This document shows positions 11,011-19,947 of a stretch of 64,000 bases of DNA, piece after piece; the first letter of the stretch is position 1, and each line of letters begins with the position of its first letter. The stretch is taken from assembly GCF_000155615.1 (NCBI RefSeq), contig NZ_DS989915.1:637135-701134 (forward strand), in the 5' to 3' direction. The position numbers and the translations under genes are program-made. The notes under the pieces are model-generated. The model saw only the letters and a program-made list of their open reading frames with translations. It searched no databases and had not been told where the DNA came from. Origin of the DNA: Alcanivorax sp. DG881. GTDB taxonomy: Bacteria; Pseudomonadota; Gammaproteobacteria; Pseudomonadales; Alcanivoracaceae.

Positions 11011-12294
11011 ATGACCGAGAAGAAAGCCACTCTCAAGGTAGAGGGTCAGGACCTGGACCTGCCGATCTACACCCCGACTCTGGGCCGCGACGTTATCGAC
11101 GTGTCCAAACTGGTAGCTAACGGCGTCTTTACTTTCGACCCGGGTTTCACCTCTACCGCTTCCTGTGAATCCAAGATCACCTTTATCGATGGTGAAGTGG
11201 GTAAACTTCTGCACCGCGGCTACTCCATCGAGGAGCTGGCAGGTCAGTCTGATTATCTGGAAGTGTGTTACACCCTGCTGTACGGCGAACTGCCTACCGC
11301 AGAGCAACGGGATCAGTTCATCAGCACCGTGAAGAACCACACCATGGTGCACGAGCAGATCCGCAACTTCTTCAACGGTTTCCGCCGCGATGCCCACCCG
11401 ATGGCCATCATGTGTGGTGTAGTTGGCGCCCTGTCCGCCTTCTACCACGACTCACTGGACATCAATAATCCTGAGCACCGTGAAATCACCGCGTACCGCC
11501 TGATCGCCAAGATGCCCACCATCGCGGCCATGTGCTACAAGTACGCGCTGGGCCAGCCCTTCATGTACCCGCGCAACGACCTGGGTTACGCAGAAAACTT
11601 CCTGCACATGATGTTCGGCAACCCCTGTGAAGAATCCAAGATCAGCCCGACCCTGGCCAAGGCCATGGATCGCATCTTCATCCTGCATGCGGACCACGAG
11701 CAGAACGCCTCCACCTCTACCGTGCGTCTGGCAGGCTCCTCCGGTGCCAACCCGTTCGCCTGTATTGCTGCTGGTATCTCTGCCCTGTGGGGCCCGGCAC
11801 ACGGTGGCGCCAACGAAGCCGTGCTGAACATGCTCGATGAAATCGGTCACATCGATAACATCGACGCCTACATTGCCAAGGCCAAGGACAAGAATGACCC
11901 GTTCAAGCTGATGGGCTTCGGTCATCGTGTCTACAAGAACTACGATCCGCGTGCCACCGTGATGCGCGAGTCCTGCCACGACGTTTTGGCCGAACTGGGT
12001 GTGAACGATCCGCAGCTGGAACTGGCCATGAAGCTGGAAGAAATCGCGCTGAACGACCCCTACTTCAAAGAGAAGAAGTTGTTCCCGAACGTGGATTTCT
12101 ACTCCGGCATCATCCTGAAAGCCATCGGGATCCCGACCTCCATGTTCACCGTAATCTTTGCCCTGTCACGCACCGTAGGCTGGATTGCGCACTGGAACGA
12201 AATGATCTCCAACCCGTACAAGATTGGCCGTCCGCGCCAGCTGTACACCGGCGAAGCCGAACGTTCATTCGTTCCGGTCAACGAGCGCAAATAA
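11011..12294 (+). CDS. gltA: Citrate synthase
   Basis: Citrate synthase condenses acetyl-CoA and oxaloacetate, the entry step of the TCA cycle. I start it at the ATG at 11011 ([20 protein letters not shown]), which follows a GGAGAG ribosome site and gives a 427-residue protein matching the hexameric, NADH-sensitive type. Visible motifs are the long N-terminal beta domain, [20 protein letters not shown] (active-site His follows in PAHGGANEA), and [14 protein letters not shown] with the second catalytic His. The gene is divergent from sdhCDAB, an arrangement common in gammaproteobacteria, and ends in a strong terminator. Confidence 0.97.
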   Translation: MTEKKATLKVEGQDLDLPIYTPTLGRDVIDVSKLVANGVFTFDPGFTSTASCESKITFIDGEVGKLLHRGYSIEELAGQSDYLEVCYTLLYGELPTAEQRDQFISTVKNHTMVHEQIRNFFNGFRRDAHPMAIMCGVVGALSAFYHDSLDINNPEHREITAYRLIAKMPTIAAMCYKYALGQPFMYPRNDLGYAENFLHMMFGNPCEESKISPTLAKAMDRIFILHADHEQNASTSTVRLAGSSGANPFACIAAGISALWGPAHGGANEAVLNMLDEIGHIDNIDAYIAKAKDKNDPFKLMGFGHRVYKNYDPRATVMRESCHDVLAELGVNDPQLELAMKLEEIALNDPYFKEKKLFPNVDFYSGIILKAIGIPTSMFTVIFALSRTVGWIAHWNEMISNPYKIGRPRQLYTGEAERSFVPVNERK

Positions 12295-12312
12295 GCGCCT
12301 CGTTATCGCCTG

Positions 12313-12344
12313 ACAAAAAAACCGCCTTCGGGCGGTTTTTTTGT
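12313..12344 (+). terminator. Intrinsic terminator after gltA
   Basis: The stem accgcc / ggcggt with a TTCG tetraloop is flanked by an A-run and followed by seven T. It lies 19 bases after the gltA stop. Confidence 0.9.
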
Positions 12345-12509
12345 GTCTGCAAAAAACCGCCGCGAGTTAAAACTTTCGCTCCCTGAAACTCGCTGCTCGC
12401 TCACCGGGCAACAACGATTTCATCCTGCTGATTGAACGTTATTACCACCCTGCATTTGCGTGGTTGCGCCGTGCATGCAAGCATCATCGTCTCGCTAGCC
12501 AACGCAGAC

Positions 12510-13622
12510 ATGACAATGAAAAAAATCCTCGCGCTTCTCATCATCATCGCCATTGCCGCTTACCTGTTATTCTGGCCGGTCAGTATCGAGCCCGTCGCCT
12601 GGCAAGCCCCTACAGCCCCCGCCCTTGAAGGCCCCTACGCCACCAACACGACACTCAGTGACAGCCGCATACTCGGCAAGGATGAAGGCATTGGCCCGGA
12701 AGATGTGGCCATTGATGACGAAGGCTACCTGTACGTGGGCTATGTAGATGGCCGCATTGTTCGCTTTGATCCCGACGGCAACAACCCGGACCTGATCGCC
12801 AACACCGAAGGCCGGCCACTGGGTCTGGATTTTGCGCCCTCCGGCAACCTGATCGTTGCCGATGGCTACAAGGGGCTTTTGAGCATCAGCGCGGCCGGCG
12901 CCATCACAACCCTGAGCGACAGCGCTAACGGACTGGCCTACGGTTTTACCGATGACGTGGATGTGGACAGCAACGGCATCGCCTATTTCTCCGATGCCTC
13001 CAGCAAGTTTGGCCCGGCCATGCATGCCCGCGACGACATCATGGAACACGGCGGCCATGGGCGGCTGCTGCGTTACGACCCAGCCACCAACCAAGCCGAA
13101 GTCCTGCTTGATGGCCTGCAGTTCGCCAATGGTATCGCCCTGTCGCAGAATGAAGACTTCGTGCTGGTCACCGAAACGGGCAACTACCGCATCGTTCGCT
13201 ACTGGCTCAAAGGCGACAAAGCCGGCACCCACGATATCTTCATGGATAACCTGCCCGGCATCCCGGATGGCATCTCGGCCAACGGCGACGGCACCTTTTG
13301 GCTCGCCCTGTTCAGCCCCCGCAATGCCATGCTCGACAGCCTTTCCGACAAACCCCTGCTGCGCAAAGTGGCCTTCCGTATGCCCAGCTTCCTGCAGCCG
13401 CAGCCGGTGCATCACGGCTTTGTGCTCGGTCTCGACGAGCAAGGACAGGTCACTCACAATCTGCAAGACAACAGCGACGGCGCCTTCGCCCCGATCACCA
13501 GCGCCGAACAGCACGGCAACACCCTCTACCTGGGCAGCCTTACCGAACCTCGCTTTGCCGCTTACCCCCTGGGCGATAACAGCGCCGCCACTCGCAGTAA
13601 TCACGGAGACAGCAACAAATGA
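12510..13622 (+). CDS. SMP-30 / strictosidine-synthase-like beta-propeller protein
   Basis: This is a membrane-anchored six-bladed beta-propeller protein of the SMP-30/gluconolactonase/strictosidine-synthase superfamily; the substrate is unknown, and lactone or ester hydrolysis is typical. The start is taken as ATG 12510, or ATG 12516 in the same frame. Either leads straight into a hydrophobic segment (KKILALLIIIAIAAYLLFW) that would be an uncleaved N-terminal anchor. Propeller repeats include PEDVAIDDEGYLYVGYVDG, GRPLGLDFAPSGNLIVADGY and DDVDVDSNGIAYFSDASSKFG. The last of these is the typical Str_synth block with a metal-binding Asp. The stop overlaps the next start as ATGA, so the two genes are an operon. 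Confidence 0.8.
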   Translation: MTMKKILALLIIIAIAAYLLFWPVSIEPVAWQAPTAPALEGPYATNTTLSDSRILGKDEGIGPEDVAIDDEGYLYVGYVDGRIVRFDPDGNNPDLIANTEGRPLGLDFAPSGNLIVADGYKGLLSISAAGAITTLSDSANGLAYGFTDDVDVDSNGIAYFSDASSKFGPAMHARDDIMEHGGHGRLLRYDPATNQAEVLLDGLQFANGIALSQNEDFVLVTETGNYRIVRYWLKGDKAGTHDIFMDNLPGIPDGISANGDGTFWLALFSPRNAMLDSLSDKPLLRKVAFRMPSFLQPQPVHHGFVLGLDEQGQVTHNLQDNSDGAFAPITSAEQHGNTLYLGSLTEPRFAAYPLGDNSAATRSNHGDSNK

Positions 13623-14503
13623 GCGCCCTGAACGCCGCCTTTATCGGACTCGGCACCATGGGCTACCCCATGGCCGGGCACCTGGCCGAGGCGGGCATTA
13701 CCATGACGGTGTACAACCGCTCCGGTCAGCGGGCACAACAATGGACCGGGGACTACCCCGGCAGCCATGCCGCCACCCCCGCTGAAGCCGCCCAGCGGGC
13801 TGATCTGGTTTTTGTCTGTGTCGGTAACGACGACGACCTGCGTCAGGTAACGCTCGGCGATGACGGCGCCCTGCAAGGCCTTGCCAAGGGCGCGATTCTG
13901 ATCGATCACACCACCGCCAGCGCAGAAATGGCCCGTGAGCTGGATACCGCCTGTCGGAAGCAGGGCAATCATTTTGTGGATGCCCCGGTCTCCGGCGGCC
14001 AGCAAGGAGCTGAAAACGGCCAACTGTCGATCATGTGCGGGGGTGAAGAGGCGATCTATCAGCGCGTACTGCCTACCCTTCAGCATTACGCCAAAGCCAC
14101 CAACCTGATGGGACCGGCGGGCAGTGGCCAGCTGACCAAGATGGTCAATCAGATCTGCGTAGCCGGGCTGGTGGAAGGCCTCTCCGAAGGCGTCGCCTTT
14201 GCCCTGAACGCCGGCCTGGATGCCAGCAAAGTCTTCGAAACCATCAGCCAGGGGGCCGCCGGCTCCTGGCAAATGGTGAACCGGCACCAGACCATGATCG
14301 ACGACCAGTATGAGCACGGCTTCGCCGTGGACTGGATGCGCAAGGACCTGGATATTTGCCTGAACGAAGCTGCCCGGAACGGGACACCCCTGCCCATCAC
14401 TGAGCAGATAAACGACTTTTACCGGGATATTCAGGCCATGGGCGGGGGCCGCTGGGACACATCGTCCCTGTTGCGTCGATTGCAGAAAAAGCCTGAAGCC
14501 TGA
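13619..14503 (+). CDS. 3-hydroxyisobutyrate dehydrogenase-like NAD(P) oxidoreductase
   Basis: A 294-residue beta-hydroxyacid dehydrogenase. The N-terminal Rossmann motif GLGTMGYPMAGHLAEAG binds NAD(P). The substrate loop DAPVSGGQQGAENG lies near residue 121, and the catalytic lysine is in GSGQLTKMVNQICVAG. Family members act on 3-hydroxyisobutyrate, tartronate semialdehyde or succinic semialdehyde, and the sequence alone does not decide between them. No valine-degradation genes are next to it. It shares an ATGA overlap with the upstream propeller protein, suggesting linked roles, perhaps hydrolysis of a lactone or ester followed by oxidation of the product (inference). Confidence 0.85.
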   Translation: MSALNAAFIGLGTMGYPMAGHLAEAGITMTVYNRSGQRAQQWTGDYPGSHAATPAEAAQRADLVFVCVGNDDDLRQVTLGDDGALQGLAKGAILIDHTTASAEMARELDTACRKQGNHFVDAPVSGGQQGAENGQLSIMCGGEEAIYQRVLPTLQHYAKATNLMGPAGSGQLTKMVNQICVAGLVEGLSEGVAFALNAGLDASKVFETISQGAAGSWQMVNRHQTMIDDQYEHGFAVDWMRKDLDICLNEAARNGTPLPITEQINDFYRDIQAMGGGRWDTSSLLRRLQKKPEA

Positions 14504-14530
14504 TGCCGCATGCCTGACGCAATAAAATTG

Positions 14531-14564
14531 AAACCCACACCACCACCGATGTCATTGTGGGTTT
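14531..14564 (+). terminator. Probable terminator after the dehydrogenase
   Basis: Nine-base arms (aaacccaca / tgtgggttt) enclose a 16-base loop shortly after the stop. The T-run is short, so strength is uncertain. Confidence 0.5.
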
Positions 14565-14588
14565 AGGCGTCAGGCACTCCGAAAGGCG

Positions 14589-14618
14589 AAAAAAGCCCTC
14601 ATCAGAAGCCGGGGCTTT
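14589..14618 (-). terminator. Terminator of the amidohydrolase gene
   Basis: On the minus strand the stem AAAGCCC / GGGCTTT is followed by a run of six T, just past the stop at 14645. Confidence 0.7.
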
Positions 14619-14644
14619 CCCTTAAATCCACGACAAATCTTCAT

Positions 14645-15682
14645 TCAAGGCAACGGCAGTGCCCCTTTTTTGGGCACAAGCGCATCCGCATTCCCGTGTG
14701 AAAGCTGCTCTGCCACTTTTTTGGGCAACGCTTCCAACAACGGCTCGTACTCGCCAAGCACCCTTTCCATGCTGTCGAAATGCCCCACCAGGTCGGTTCC
14801 CAGGGTAAAACGGTCCGGGAATTCACGGATAAGGGCCAGCCACTCCTCGCTGGGCACGCCGTCATCAATCAGGTAGTGGTCCTTTACGCTCCACGACAGA
14901 TCGATGTACAAATTGCCATAACGGCTCAACAACGCCCGCAAAATCGGCGGCAAGGTCCCCAGTGGCGCCTGTCGCTCTTCCACACCACCACTGGTGCCTG
15001 CGTGGGCCAGCAAAAAACGGGTTTCCGGGTGCTCACTGAGCGCCTCTTCCAGCTCCCCCAGATAGATCGGCGTCTCTTCGCGAAGGGAGGTCAGGTTGCT
15101 GTGCAGCAACACGGGAAGATCATAGCGCCCCGCCATTGCATACACCTTCATCAGTGCCGGGTGGTTGGCCCGGGGAGTCTCTCCTTCGGTCAGCGCAGTG
15201 AGCTGATCATGCCGGGTGAGAATTTCCCCCACCCCTTGCCACAGGCCCGGATAGCGCTCAATAAGGTGCTCCACCTGTTCCGCTGCATGCATGTCCGTGG
15301 GGTTGAAACCACTGATAAACGGCTGCAACCGCGCCTGCTGCTGCTTCGGCAACGACAACACCGCCTGGGCAACAATGTCATCCGTGGCACTGTAGTAATA
15401 CAGCGGCGCCTCATCGCCCAGATAATACCGGGGGCGGCGTGGCGCCTCTGCCTGCCATTTTTTCATCACCGGCAGACCAAATACCCAGGCTCGCTCCACA
15501 CCCGCCTCATCCATGGCCGCGATCATCGCCTGGGCGCCCTCACTGTCCTGCATGAAATCCACATAGTGCAGATGCGCATCAGTCCATTGCCGGCTCGCAA
15601 CATCTCCTGCATTGGCACAGCCTGCCGACAGCGCTGCCAACAGCAACACTCCGCTACCCAACACATTAACCCTGTTTCCCAT
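14645..15682 (-). CDS. Exported amidohydrolase-family (TIM-barrel) protein
   Basis: A predicted secreted or lipid-anchored metal-dependent hydrolase of the amidohydrolase-2 type. I place the start at ATG 15682 (MGNRVNVLGS), which follows GGAGAGGCTGG; an upstream in-frame start is poorer. The first 25 residues form a signal peptide ending LSAGCANA, so either a lipoprotein cysteine or SPase I cleavage is possible. Metal-site motifs run in order: TDAHLHYVDF (HxH), LPVLLHSN, RFLLAHAGTSGG and the late Asp in FTLGTDLVG. The substrate cannot be told. It is a single gene, convergent with the dehydrogenase on its left. Confidence 0.8.
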   Translation of the reverse strand: MGNRVNVLGSGVLLLAALSAGCANAGDVASRQWTDAHLHYVDFMQDSEGAQAMIAAMDEAGVERAWVFGLPVMKKWQAEAPRRPRYYLGDEAPLYYYSATDDIVAQAVLSLPKQQQARLQPFISGFNPTDMHAAEQVEHLIERYPGLWQGVGEILTRHDQLTALTEGETPRANHPALMKVYAMAGRYDLPVLLHSNLTSLREETPIYLGELEEALSEHPETRFLLAHAGTSGGVEERQAPLGTLPPILRALLSRYGNLYIDLSWSVKDHYLIDDGVPSEEWLALIREFPDRFTLGTDLVGHFDSMERVLGEYEPLLEALPKKVAEQLSHGNADALVPKKGALPLP

Positions 15683-15800
15683 CCAGCCTCTCCAGCAAAT
15701 GTTCACCAACCCGGCGCCCGGCCATCCAATGGGCGCAATACAGTGACTACAGACACCTCAGGTTGTTCATGGATATGACATTTTCTTGCCCTTCATGTCT

Positions 15801-15838
15801 CAATATAGACAATAACTAAAATATAGATCATTATTGGC
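15801..15838 (+). promoter_or_regulatory. AT-rich operator/promoter region of the Xre-RES pair
   Basis: The 38-bp AT-rich stretch contains atatagac-aataa and atatagatc-attat as near-direct repeats, bounded by caata and tattg. It ends about 18 bases before the antitoxin ATG. Autorepression by the Xre protein at such a site is expected for this family; the exact operator is inferred. Confidence 0.4.
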
Positions 15839-15856
15839 ACTAACAGGAGGCAAAAC

Positions 15857-16264
15857 ATGGAACCGGCAACAGCCTATACCCCACAAGCTCTGGACGATGG
15901 CGCCCGCCATGCGGCCTTGCGTGCCGTATTGAAGCTGCTGGAGCACTGGCAGTGCAGTGAAAAGGAGAAAATGGCGCTACTCGGTGTAGGCCGCTCCACC
16001 CTGCACAAATACCAGAGCCAGCCAGACAGCGCGCGGGTAAACCAGGATCTGCTGGAACGGCTCAGCTATCTGCTGAATATCCATCAGGCGCTACGTACCT
16101 TGTTCGGCAACAAGGAGAACGTGTACGGCTTTGTGCGCATGGCCAACCATAACGCCTTTTTCAATGGTGCGACCCCCATGAGCATTATGGGCAACGGCCG
16201 GGTCGCCAGCCTCTATGAAGTACACCGCCAGCTCGACAGCCTGCGGGGCGGCCAATGGGGCTGA
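15857..16264 (+). CDS. Xre/MbcA/ParS-type antitoxin (DUF2384)
   Basis: Antitoxin of a RES-Xre toxin-antitoxin pair. It should neutralise the RES toxin by binding its active site and repress the operon. The 135-residue protein has an N-terminal helix-turn-helix (CSEKEKMALLGVGRSTLHKY). Its C-terminal DUF2384 helical domain has the family pattern LLNIHQALRTLFGN and ends NAFFNGATPMSIM with the conserved G-x-x-P-x-x-x-M-x-x-G theme. The ATG follows AGGAGGCAAAAC, a strong ribosome site. Its stop lies 10 bases inside the toxin gene, giving translational coupling. Confidence 0.88.
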   Translation: MEPATAYTPQALDDGARHAALRAVLKLLEHWQCSEKEKMALLGVGRSTLHKYQSQPDSARVNQDLLERLSYLLNIHQALRTLFGNKENVYGFVRMANHNAFFNGATPMSIMGNGRVASLYEVHRQLDSLRGGQWG

Positions 16265-16962
16265 GTGAACCGGATACCGATGCCCTGCCGCGCACGACAC
16301 TACGCGGACAAACCGCCTACCGGCTGGTCAATGGCAAATATCCCCCCATCGCCATCTTCGATGATGTGGCGGACCAGGCCGATTTCGATGCGCTGTTTGC
16401 CGTGCAGGCACTCACCAATCCACGCCTGCAGAATGATGTTGGCGAGCTGAACCGGGTACCGCCCGATCAACGCCCCTGGGGCATTCCCGGTTGTAACTAC
16501 GCCCTCGGGCCTTTCGTGCATGTGAACCCGGCCGGTTCGCGCTTCTCTGCGGGCCATTACGGCGTCTTCTATTGTGCTGACCGTATGGCAACGGCCATTG
16601 CCGAAACCCGCTATCACCAGCAACGCTACTTCCAGCAGGTGGATGGCCTCAAATATGACCGCATCGTCATGCGCGGCCTGAAGGTCAATTTCACCGCGAC
16701 ACTCATCGATATCACTCCTGCCAGTGACCACCCACACTGGCATGCGCCCGATGATTACAGCGCAGCCCACCTGCTGGGCCAGCACCTAAAGGACCAGCAG
16801 CACAGCGGCATTCATTACGAATCAGTGCGGGCTGCCGGCAGCCATTGCTACGCCCTGCTGAGCCCTCACATTATCGCCAGCATTACCCCCAGCGCTCACT
16901 ACGAATACATCTGGGACGGCGAAAAAATCGCCCACACCCTTACCATCCGGCGACTGAGCTGA
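16255..16962 (+). CDS. RES-domain toxin
   Basis: RES toxins act on NAD+ (hydrolysis or phosphorolysis) or ADP-ribosylate targets, stopping growth when the antitoxin is lost. The 235-residue protein has the family's Arg in TAYRLVNGKYPP and a Arg-Phe-Ser motif in NPAGSRFSAGHYGVFYCAD. The conserved Glu is in MATAIAETRYHQQRYF. Its length is within the usual 150-240 range. The start overlaps the antitoxin by 10 bases, so production follows the antitoxin. It is chromosomal and not inside the mobile element further right. Confidence 0.88.
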   Translation: MGLSEPDTDALPRTTLRGQTAYRLVNGKYPPIAIFDDVADQADFDALFAVQALTNPRLQNDVGELNRVPPDQRPWGIPGCNYALGPFVHVNPAGSRFSAGHYGVFYCADRMATAIAETRYHQQRYFQQVDGLKYDRIVMRGLKVNFTATLIDITPASDHPHWHAPDDYSAAHLLGQHLKDQQHSGIHYESVRAAGSHCYALLSPHIIASITPSAHYEYIWDGEKIAHTLTIRRLS

Positions 16963-17105
16963 CGCAGGGAGCAGCATTTCCAGTAAGCGAAGCATCGGAG
17001 AGGAAGCATCTACTATTTGCGACTGATCCTGGGACCGCAGGATCAGACCAAGCCTTTAGCATGATGGACTAGTGCGTGAAACGTGATGCGGCCGCAAAGC
17101 GGCCA

Positions 17106-17134
17106 TAAAAAAGCCCCACTCTTTCGAGTGAGGC
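17106..17134 (-). terminator. Terminator of the tRNA pair
   Basis: On the minus strand GCCTCACTC-GAAA-GAGTGGGGC, with a G:T pair, is followed by six T. It lies just past the CCA end of tRNA-Glu. Confidence 0.8.
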
Positions 17135-17143
17135 TTTTCTATT

Positions 17144-17219
17144 TGGCGTCCCCTAGGGGAGTCGAACCCCTGTTACCGCCGTGAAAGGGCGGTGTCCTGG
17201 GCCACTAGACGAAGGGGAC
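17144..17219 (-). tRNA. tRNA-Glu (TTC)
   Basis: The complete 76-nt cloverleaf reads on the minus strand. The acceptor stem is GTCCCCT/AGGGGAC, the anticodon loop CTTTCAC has TTC, the T-arm GGGGTTCGACTCCCC is present, and CCA is encoded. It is the second gene of a two-tRNA transcript after tRNA-Ala and lies downstream of gltX, whose product charges it. Confidence 0.97.
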
Positions 17220-17224
17220 GTGTT

Positions 17225-17300
17225 TGGTGGAGCTAAGCGGGATCGAACCGCTGACCTCAACACTGCCAGTGTTGCGCTCTCCCAGCTGAGCTATAGCCCC
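17225..17300 (-). tRNA. tRNA-Ala (GGC)
   Basis: The complete 76-nt tRNA on the minus strand has acceptor GGGGCTA/TAGCTCC, D-arm AGCTCAGCTGGGAGAGC, anticodon loop CTGGCAG (GGC) and encoded CCA. It is five bases upstream of tRNA-Glu and co-transcribed with it. Confidence 0.97.
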
Positions 17301-17341
17301 AAATACCAGTGGGATCAGGTGCATCCCGGTAGGTGCGGCGT

Positions 17342-17369
17342 ATTCTACCGGCCACCCCTACCCTGTCAA
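17342..17369 (-). promoter_or_regulatory. Promoter of the tRNA-Ala/tRNA-Glu transcript
   Basis: Reading leftwards, a perfect TTGACA (17369-17364) and TAGAAT (17347-17342) are 16 bases apart. The discriminator CGCCGCACC is GC-rich, as in stringently controlled stable-RNA promoters. Confidence 0.8.
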
Positions 17370-17450
17370 GCGCCAGCCAGCGGTTTTTTTCAGAATGAAG
17401 TCGATTTGACTACATCCTGAGCAAGTTGCTGAAAAACTGGGCGAAAATCA

Positions 17451-17602
17451 GTTTAAAGTTCAAAGTGAAAAGTTTAAACGCGGGAACGGCTATACAACAC
17501 TGCCGTCTTGTTGCCGCGATTCAGGGTCTGTCCGCGGAGGAAACTTACCCGTCATCATGGCCCTCACCGCGCCTTTTCAAATTTGAACTTTGAACTTTCA
17601 AC
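17451..17602. repeat. Diverged inverted repeat around the end of gltX
   Basis: The left arm (gtttaaagttcaaagtgaaa, starting at 17451) and the reverse complement of the right arm (about 17573-17602) share most of about 28 positions, including AAAGTTCAAAGT. About 90 bases lie between them. It could be a small MITE-like remnant or the gltX 3' structure. Confidence 0.4.
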
Positions 17603-19087
17603 TCAGCCCACTAGCAGATCCCGGTAGGCCTTCTCCAGCTTCTTCATCTGCTTCTTGGATACCCCGCCCAATACCTCAATGGCGTGACGGATGCGGGCAC
17701 GGCTGATGTCAGAACCGATAATCTCCATGGAGTCCACCACCGAGAAACTGGCACTGGTGCCGGCAATGGCGATGAAGACCGGGAACAGGAAATCCTTGAT
17801 CTTCACTTCCAGGGCATCGGCGATAGCTTTGGCGTCGGCGAACAGGCCGTCACGGTTCCAGTCGTTGCGCGCTTCATAGGTCCAGAGCAGATACTGCAAC
17901 CACACCTTGATGTCATCGGAGCCGTACTGCTTATGCTCGAAACTGGCTTCGGTGAGCGCCGGCATACCGTTAAAACAGAACGCTGCCTTGTCGGCCACTT
18001 CCGACAAGGTCTCCACCCGCTGACGCAGGTGCGGGATGATTTTCATTGCGTAGTCGCGGTTGTAGGCCCAGCCAAGGAGCGAATCCAGGAATTGCTCATC
18101 GCTCTGATCGCGCAACCATTGGCCGTTCAGCCAGCTGAGCTTCTCCACATCGAACACCGGCCCCCCCAGGGACACACGCTGGATATCGAACGCGCCCTGC
18201 ATCTGCGCCAGCGAAAATTTCTCGCTCTCATCCGGCATGGACCACCCCATGCGTCCCAGGTAATTGACCAGCGCCTCAGGCAGGTAGCCCATGCGCTGAT
18301 AGAACAGGATACTGGTGGGGTTCTTGCGTTTGCTGAGTTTGGATTTATCCGGGTTACGCAGTAGCGGCATGTGACACAGCGCCGGCATTTCCCAGCCAAA
18401 ATATTCATAGAGCAATTTGTGCTTGGGCGCAGAGTTAAGCCATTCCTCACCACGAATTACATGGGTGATCTCCATCAGGTGATCGTCCACGATATTCGCC
18501 AGGTGGTAGGTTGGCATGCCGTCGGATTTCAGCAGAATCTGTGCATCGACCAGGGCCCAGTCCAGCTCGACCGTGCCGCGCAGCATATCCTGAATTTCAC
18601 AGCGACCGTCCGTGGGGACCCGCATGCGAATCACGTAGGGTGCGTTATCAGCCTCACGTTTCCCCTGCTCATCGGCCGGCAGTTCCAGATCCGACGGCTT
18701 GAGCGCCCGATTTTCACCCTTCTCTTTCAGCTCGGCCCGTAGCACATCAAGCTCTTCACTGGTGCGGTAGCACTTGAACGCATGGCCCTTTTCGATCAAC
18801 TCGTCCGCGTACTGGCGGTACATACCCTTACGTTCGCTCTGGCGGTACGGCCCATGCGGCCCGCCCACGTCCGGGCCTTCGTCCCAGGTCAGACCCAGCC
18901 ATTTCAGAGAATCCAGGATCATCTGTTCGGACTGATCCGTGGAACGGGTCTGATCCGTATCTTCGATACGCAGAATAAACTGGCCACCATGCTGCTGCGC
19001 AAAGCAGCGATTGAACAAGGCAATATAAGCCGTGCCGACGTGGGGATCACCGGTGGGCGACGGGGCGACGCGAGTACGAACAGTCAT
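17603..19087 (-). CDS. gltX: Glutamyl-tRNA synthetase
   Basis: Charges tRNA-Glu with glutamate in the cytoplasm. The 494-residue class I synthetase has the HIGH-type motif in [19 protein letters not shown], the specificity segment [13 protein letters not shown], and the KMSKS-type loop [12 protein letters not shown] near residue 250. An alpha-helical anticodon-binding domain forms the C-terminal third. It has the length of the canonical bacterial enzyme and is not a short Glu-Q type. The gene lies upstream of tRNA-Ala/tRNA-Glu on the same strand, but the tRNAs have their own promoter. Confidence 0.97.
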   Translation of the reverse strand: MTVRTRVAPSPTGDPHVGTAYIALFNRCFAQQHGGQFILRIEDTDQTRSTDQSEQMILDSLKWLGLTWDEGPDVGGPHGPYRQSERKGMYRQYADELIEKGHAFKCYRTSEELDVLRAELKEKGENRALKPSDLELPADEQGKREADNAPYVIRMRVPTDGRCEIQDMLRGTVELDWALVDAQILLKSDGMPTYHLANIVDDHLMEITHVIRGEEWLNSAPKHKLLYEYFGWEMPALCHMPLLRNPDKSKLSKRKNPTSILFYQRMGYLPEALVNYLGRMGWSMPDESEKFSLAQMQGAFDIQRVSLGGPVFDVEKLSWLNGQWLRDQSDEQFLDSLLGWAYNRDYAMKIIPHLRQRVETLSEVADKAAFCFNGMPALTEASFEHKQYGSDDIKVWLQYLLWTYEARNDWNRDGLFADAKAIADALEVKIKDFLFPVFIAIAGTSASFSVVDSMEIIGSDISRARIRHAIEVLGGVSKKQMKKLEKAYRDLLVG

Positions 19088-19264
19088 GCTGACTCCAATA
19101 ATGCAAACTGGCGCGGATTATACCTGTCAAAGCCGCCACCATGTAGACACGAAGCCCGGGGTTTCTGCTATGGTTATGACAACTTCGTGACTCCGGTTCA
19201 CTCTGTTGCCCTATTTTGTCTGGCAGCAGGTCTTCATTGGATTCAACTGCTCAAGGAAAAGACC

Positions 19265-19819
19265 ATGCGTATTCCGTTTCAACGTTCCCTGCTCGTCGCT
19301 GTGATTGCCAGCACTACCCTGCTGCAAGCCTGTTCCGACAACAGCGAAGACGCCACCAAAGAAGCTGCGGCTCCAGCTGCAAACGCCCCTGCCGCCACCG
19401 ATCACAGTAATCACATGAACACCGATGACAGCGCTGAAAAACCTGCTGCCACCGGCATTACCCGCAGCCCCGCCCCGGAAGGCGCTGCCGCTGAAATCGT
19501 CAGCCCGGCCAATGGCGCCACCGTCAGCAGCCCGGTGAAGGTTGTCTTTGGTCTGGAAGGCATGGACGTGGCGCCGGCTGGCAACGAGCAAGACAACAGT
19601 GGCCACCACCACCTGCTGATCGACCTGGAAACCCTGCCGGACATGGGCATGCCGCTACCTGCCAACGACCAGGTGATTCACTTCGGTAAAGGCCAGACTG
19701 AAACCGAGCTGGAACTGGAGCCGGGTACCCACACCCTGCAGCTACTGCTGGGCGATTACCGCCATGTTCCCCATGAGCCACCGGTCATGTCCGAGAAGAT
19801 CACCATCACGGTGGAATAA
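19265..19819 (+). CDS. DUF4399 lipoprotein
   Basis: A predicted lipoprotein of 184 residues with a C-terminal DUF4399 domain of unknown role. The start is ATG 19265, after AAGGAAAAG; the frame is open further upstream across the gltX start, but that part is not credible. The signal peptide ends in LLQACSDNSE, with the lipid-attachment Cys near residue 22. An Ala/Thr/Asp-rich linker follows, then the domain core with VSPANGATVSSPVKVVFGLEG, HHHLLIDLE and LLLGDYRHVPHEPPVMS. The histidine clusters suggest metal binding, which is not shown. It ends at a bidirectional terminator shared with the convergent usp gene. Confidence 0.85.
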   Translation: MRIPFQRSLLVAVIASTTLLQACSDNSEDATKEAAAPAANAPAATDHSNHMNTDDSAEKPAATGITRSPAPEGAAAEIVSPANGATVSSPVKVVFGLEGMDVAPAGNEQDNSGHHHLLIDLETLPDMGMPLPANDQVIHFGKGQTETELELEPGTHTLQLLLGDYRHVPHEPPVMSEKITITVE

Positions 19820-19846
19820 GAGCGCGGCTCGCCACTTAATTCCACA

Positions 19847-19902
19847 CAAAAAAACGCGGGCCTGTCTTTGCCTATTAGCACTGACAGAGCCCGCGTTTTT
19901 TG
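19847..19902. terminator. Bidirectional terminator between DUF4399 and usp genes
   Basis: The stem aacgcgggc / gcccgcgtt, with A-run and T-run on either side and a loop of about 28 bases, serves both convergent genes. Confidence 0.75.
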
Positions 19903-19947
19903 TAGCGCCCAACATGTTGCTCGTTGCGCCTGAATGGTCCTTAAACC

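Noticed and set aside
18782-19264. Upstream extension of the DUF4399 lipoprotein frame across gltX
   Set aside because: It is antisense to conserved gltX codons and would bury the signal peptide at 19265; the AAGGA site marks the real start.
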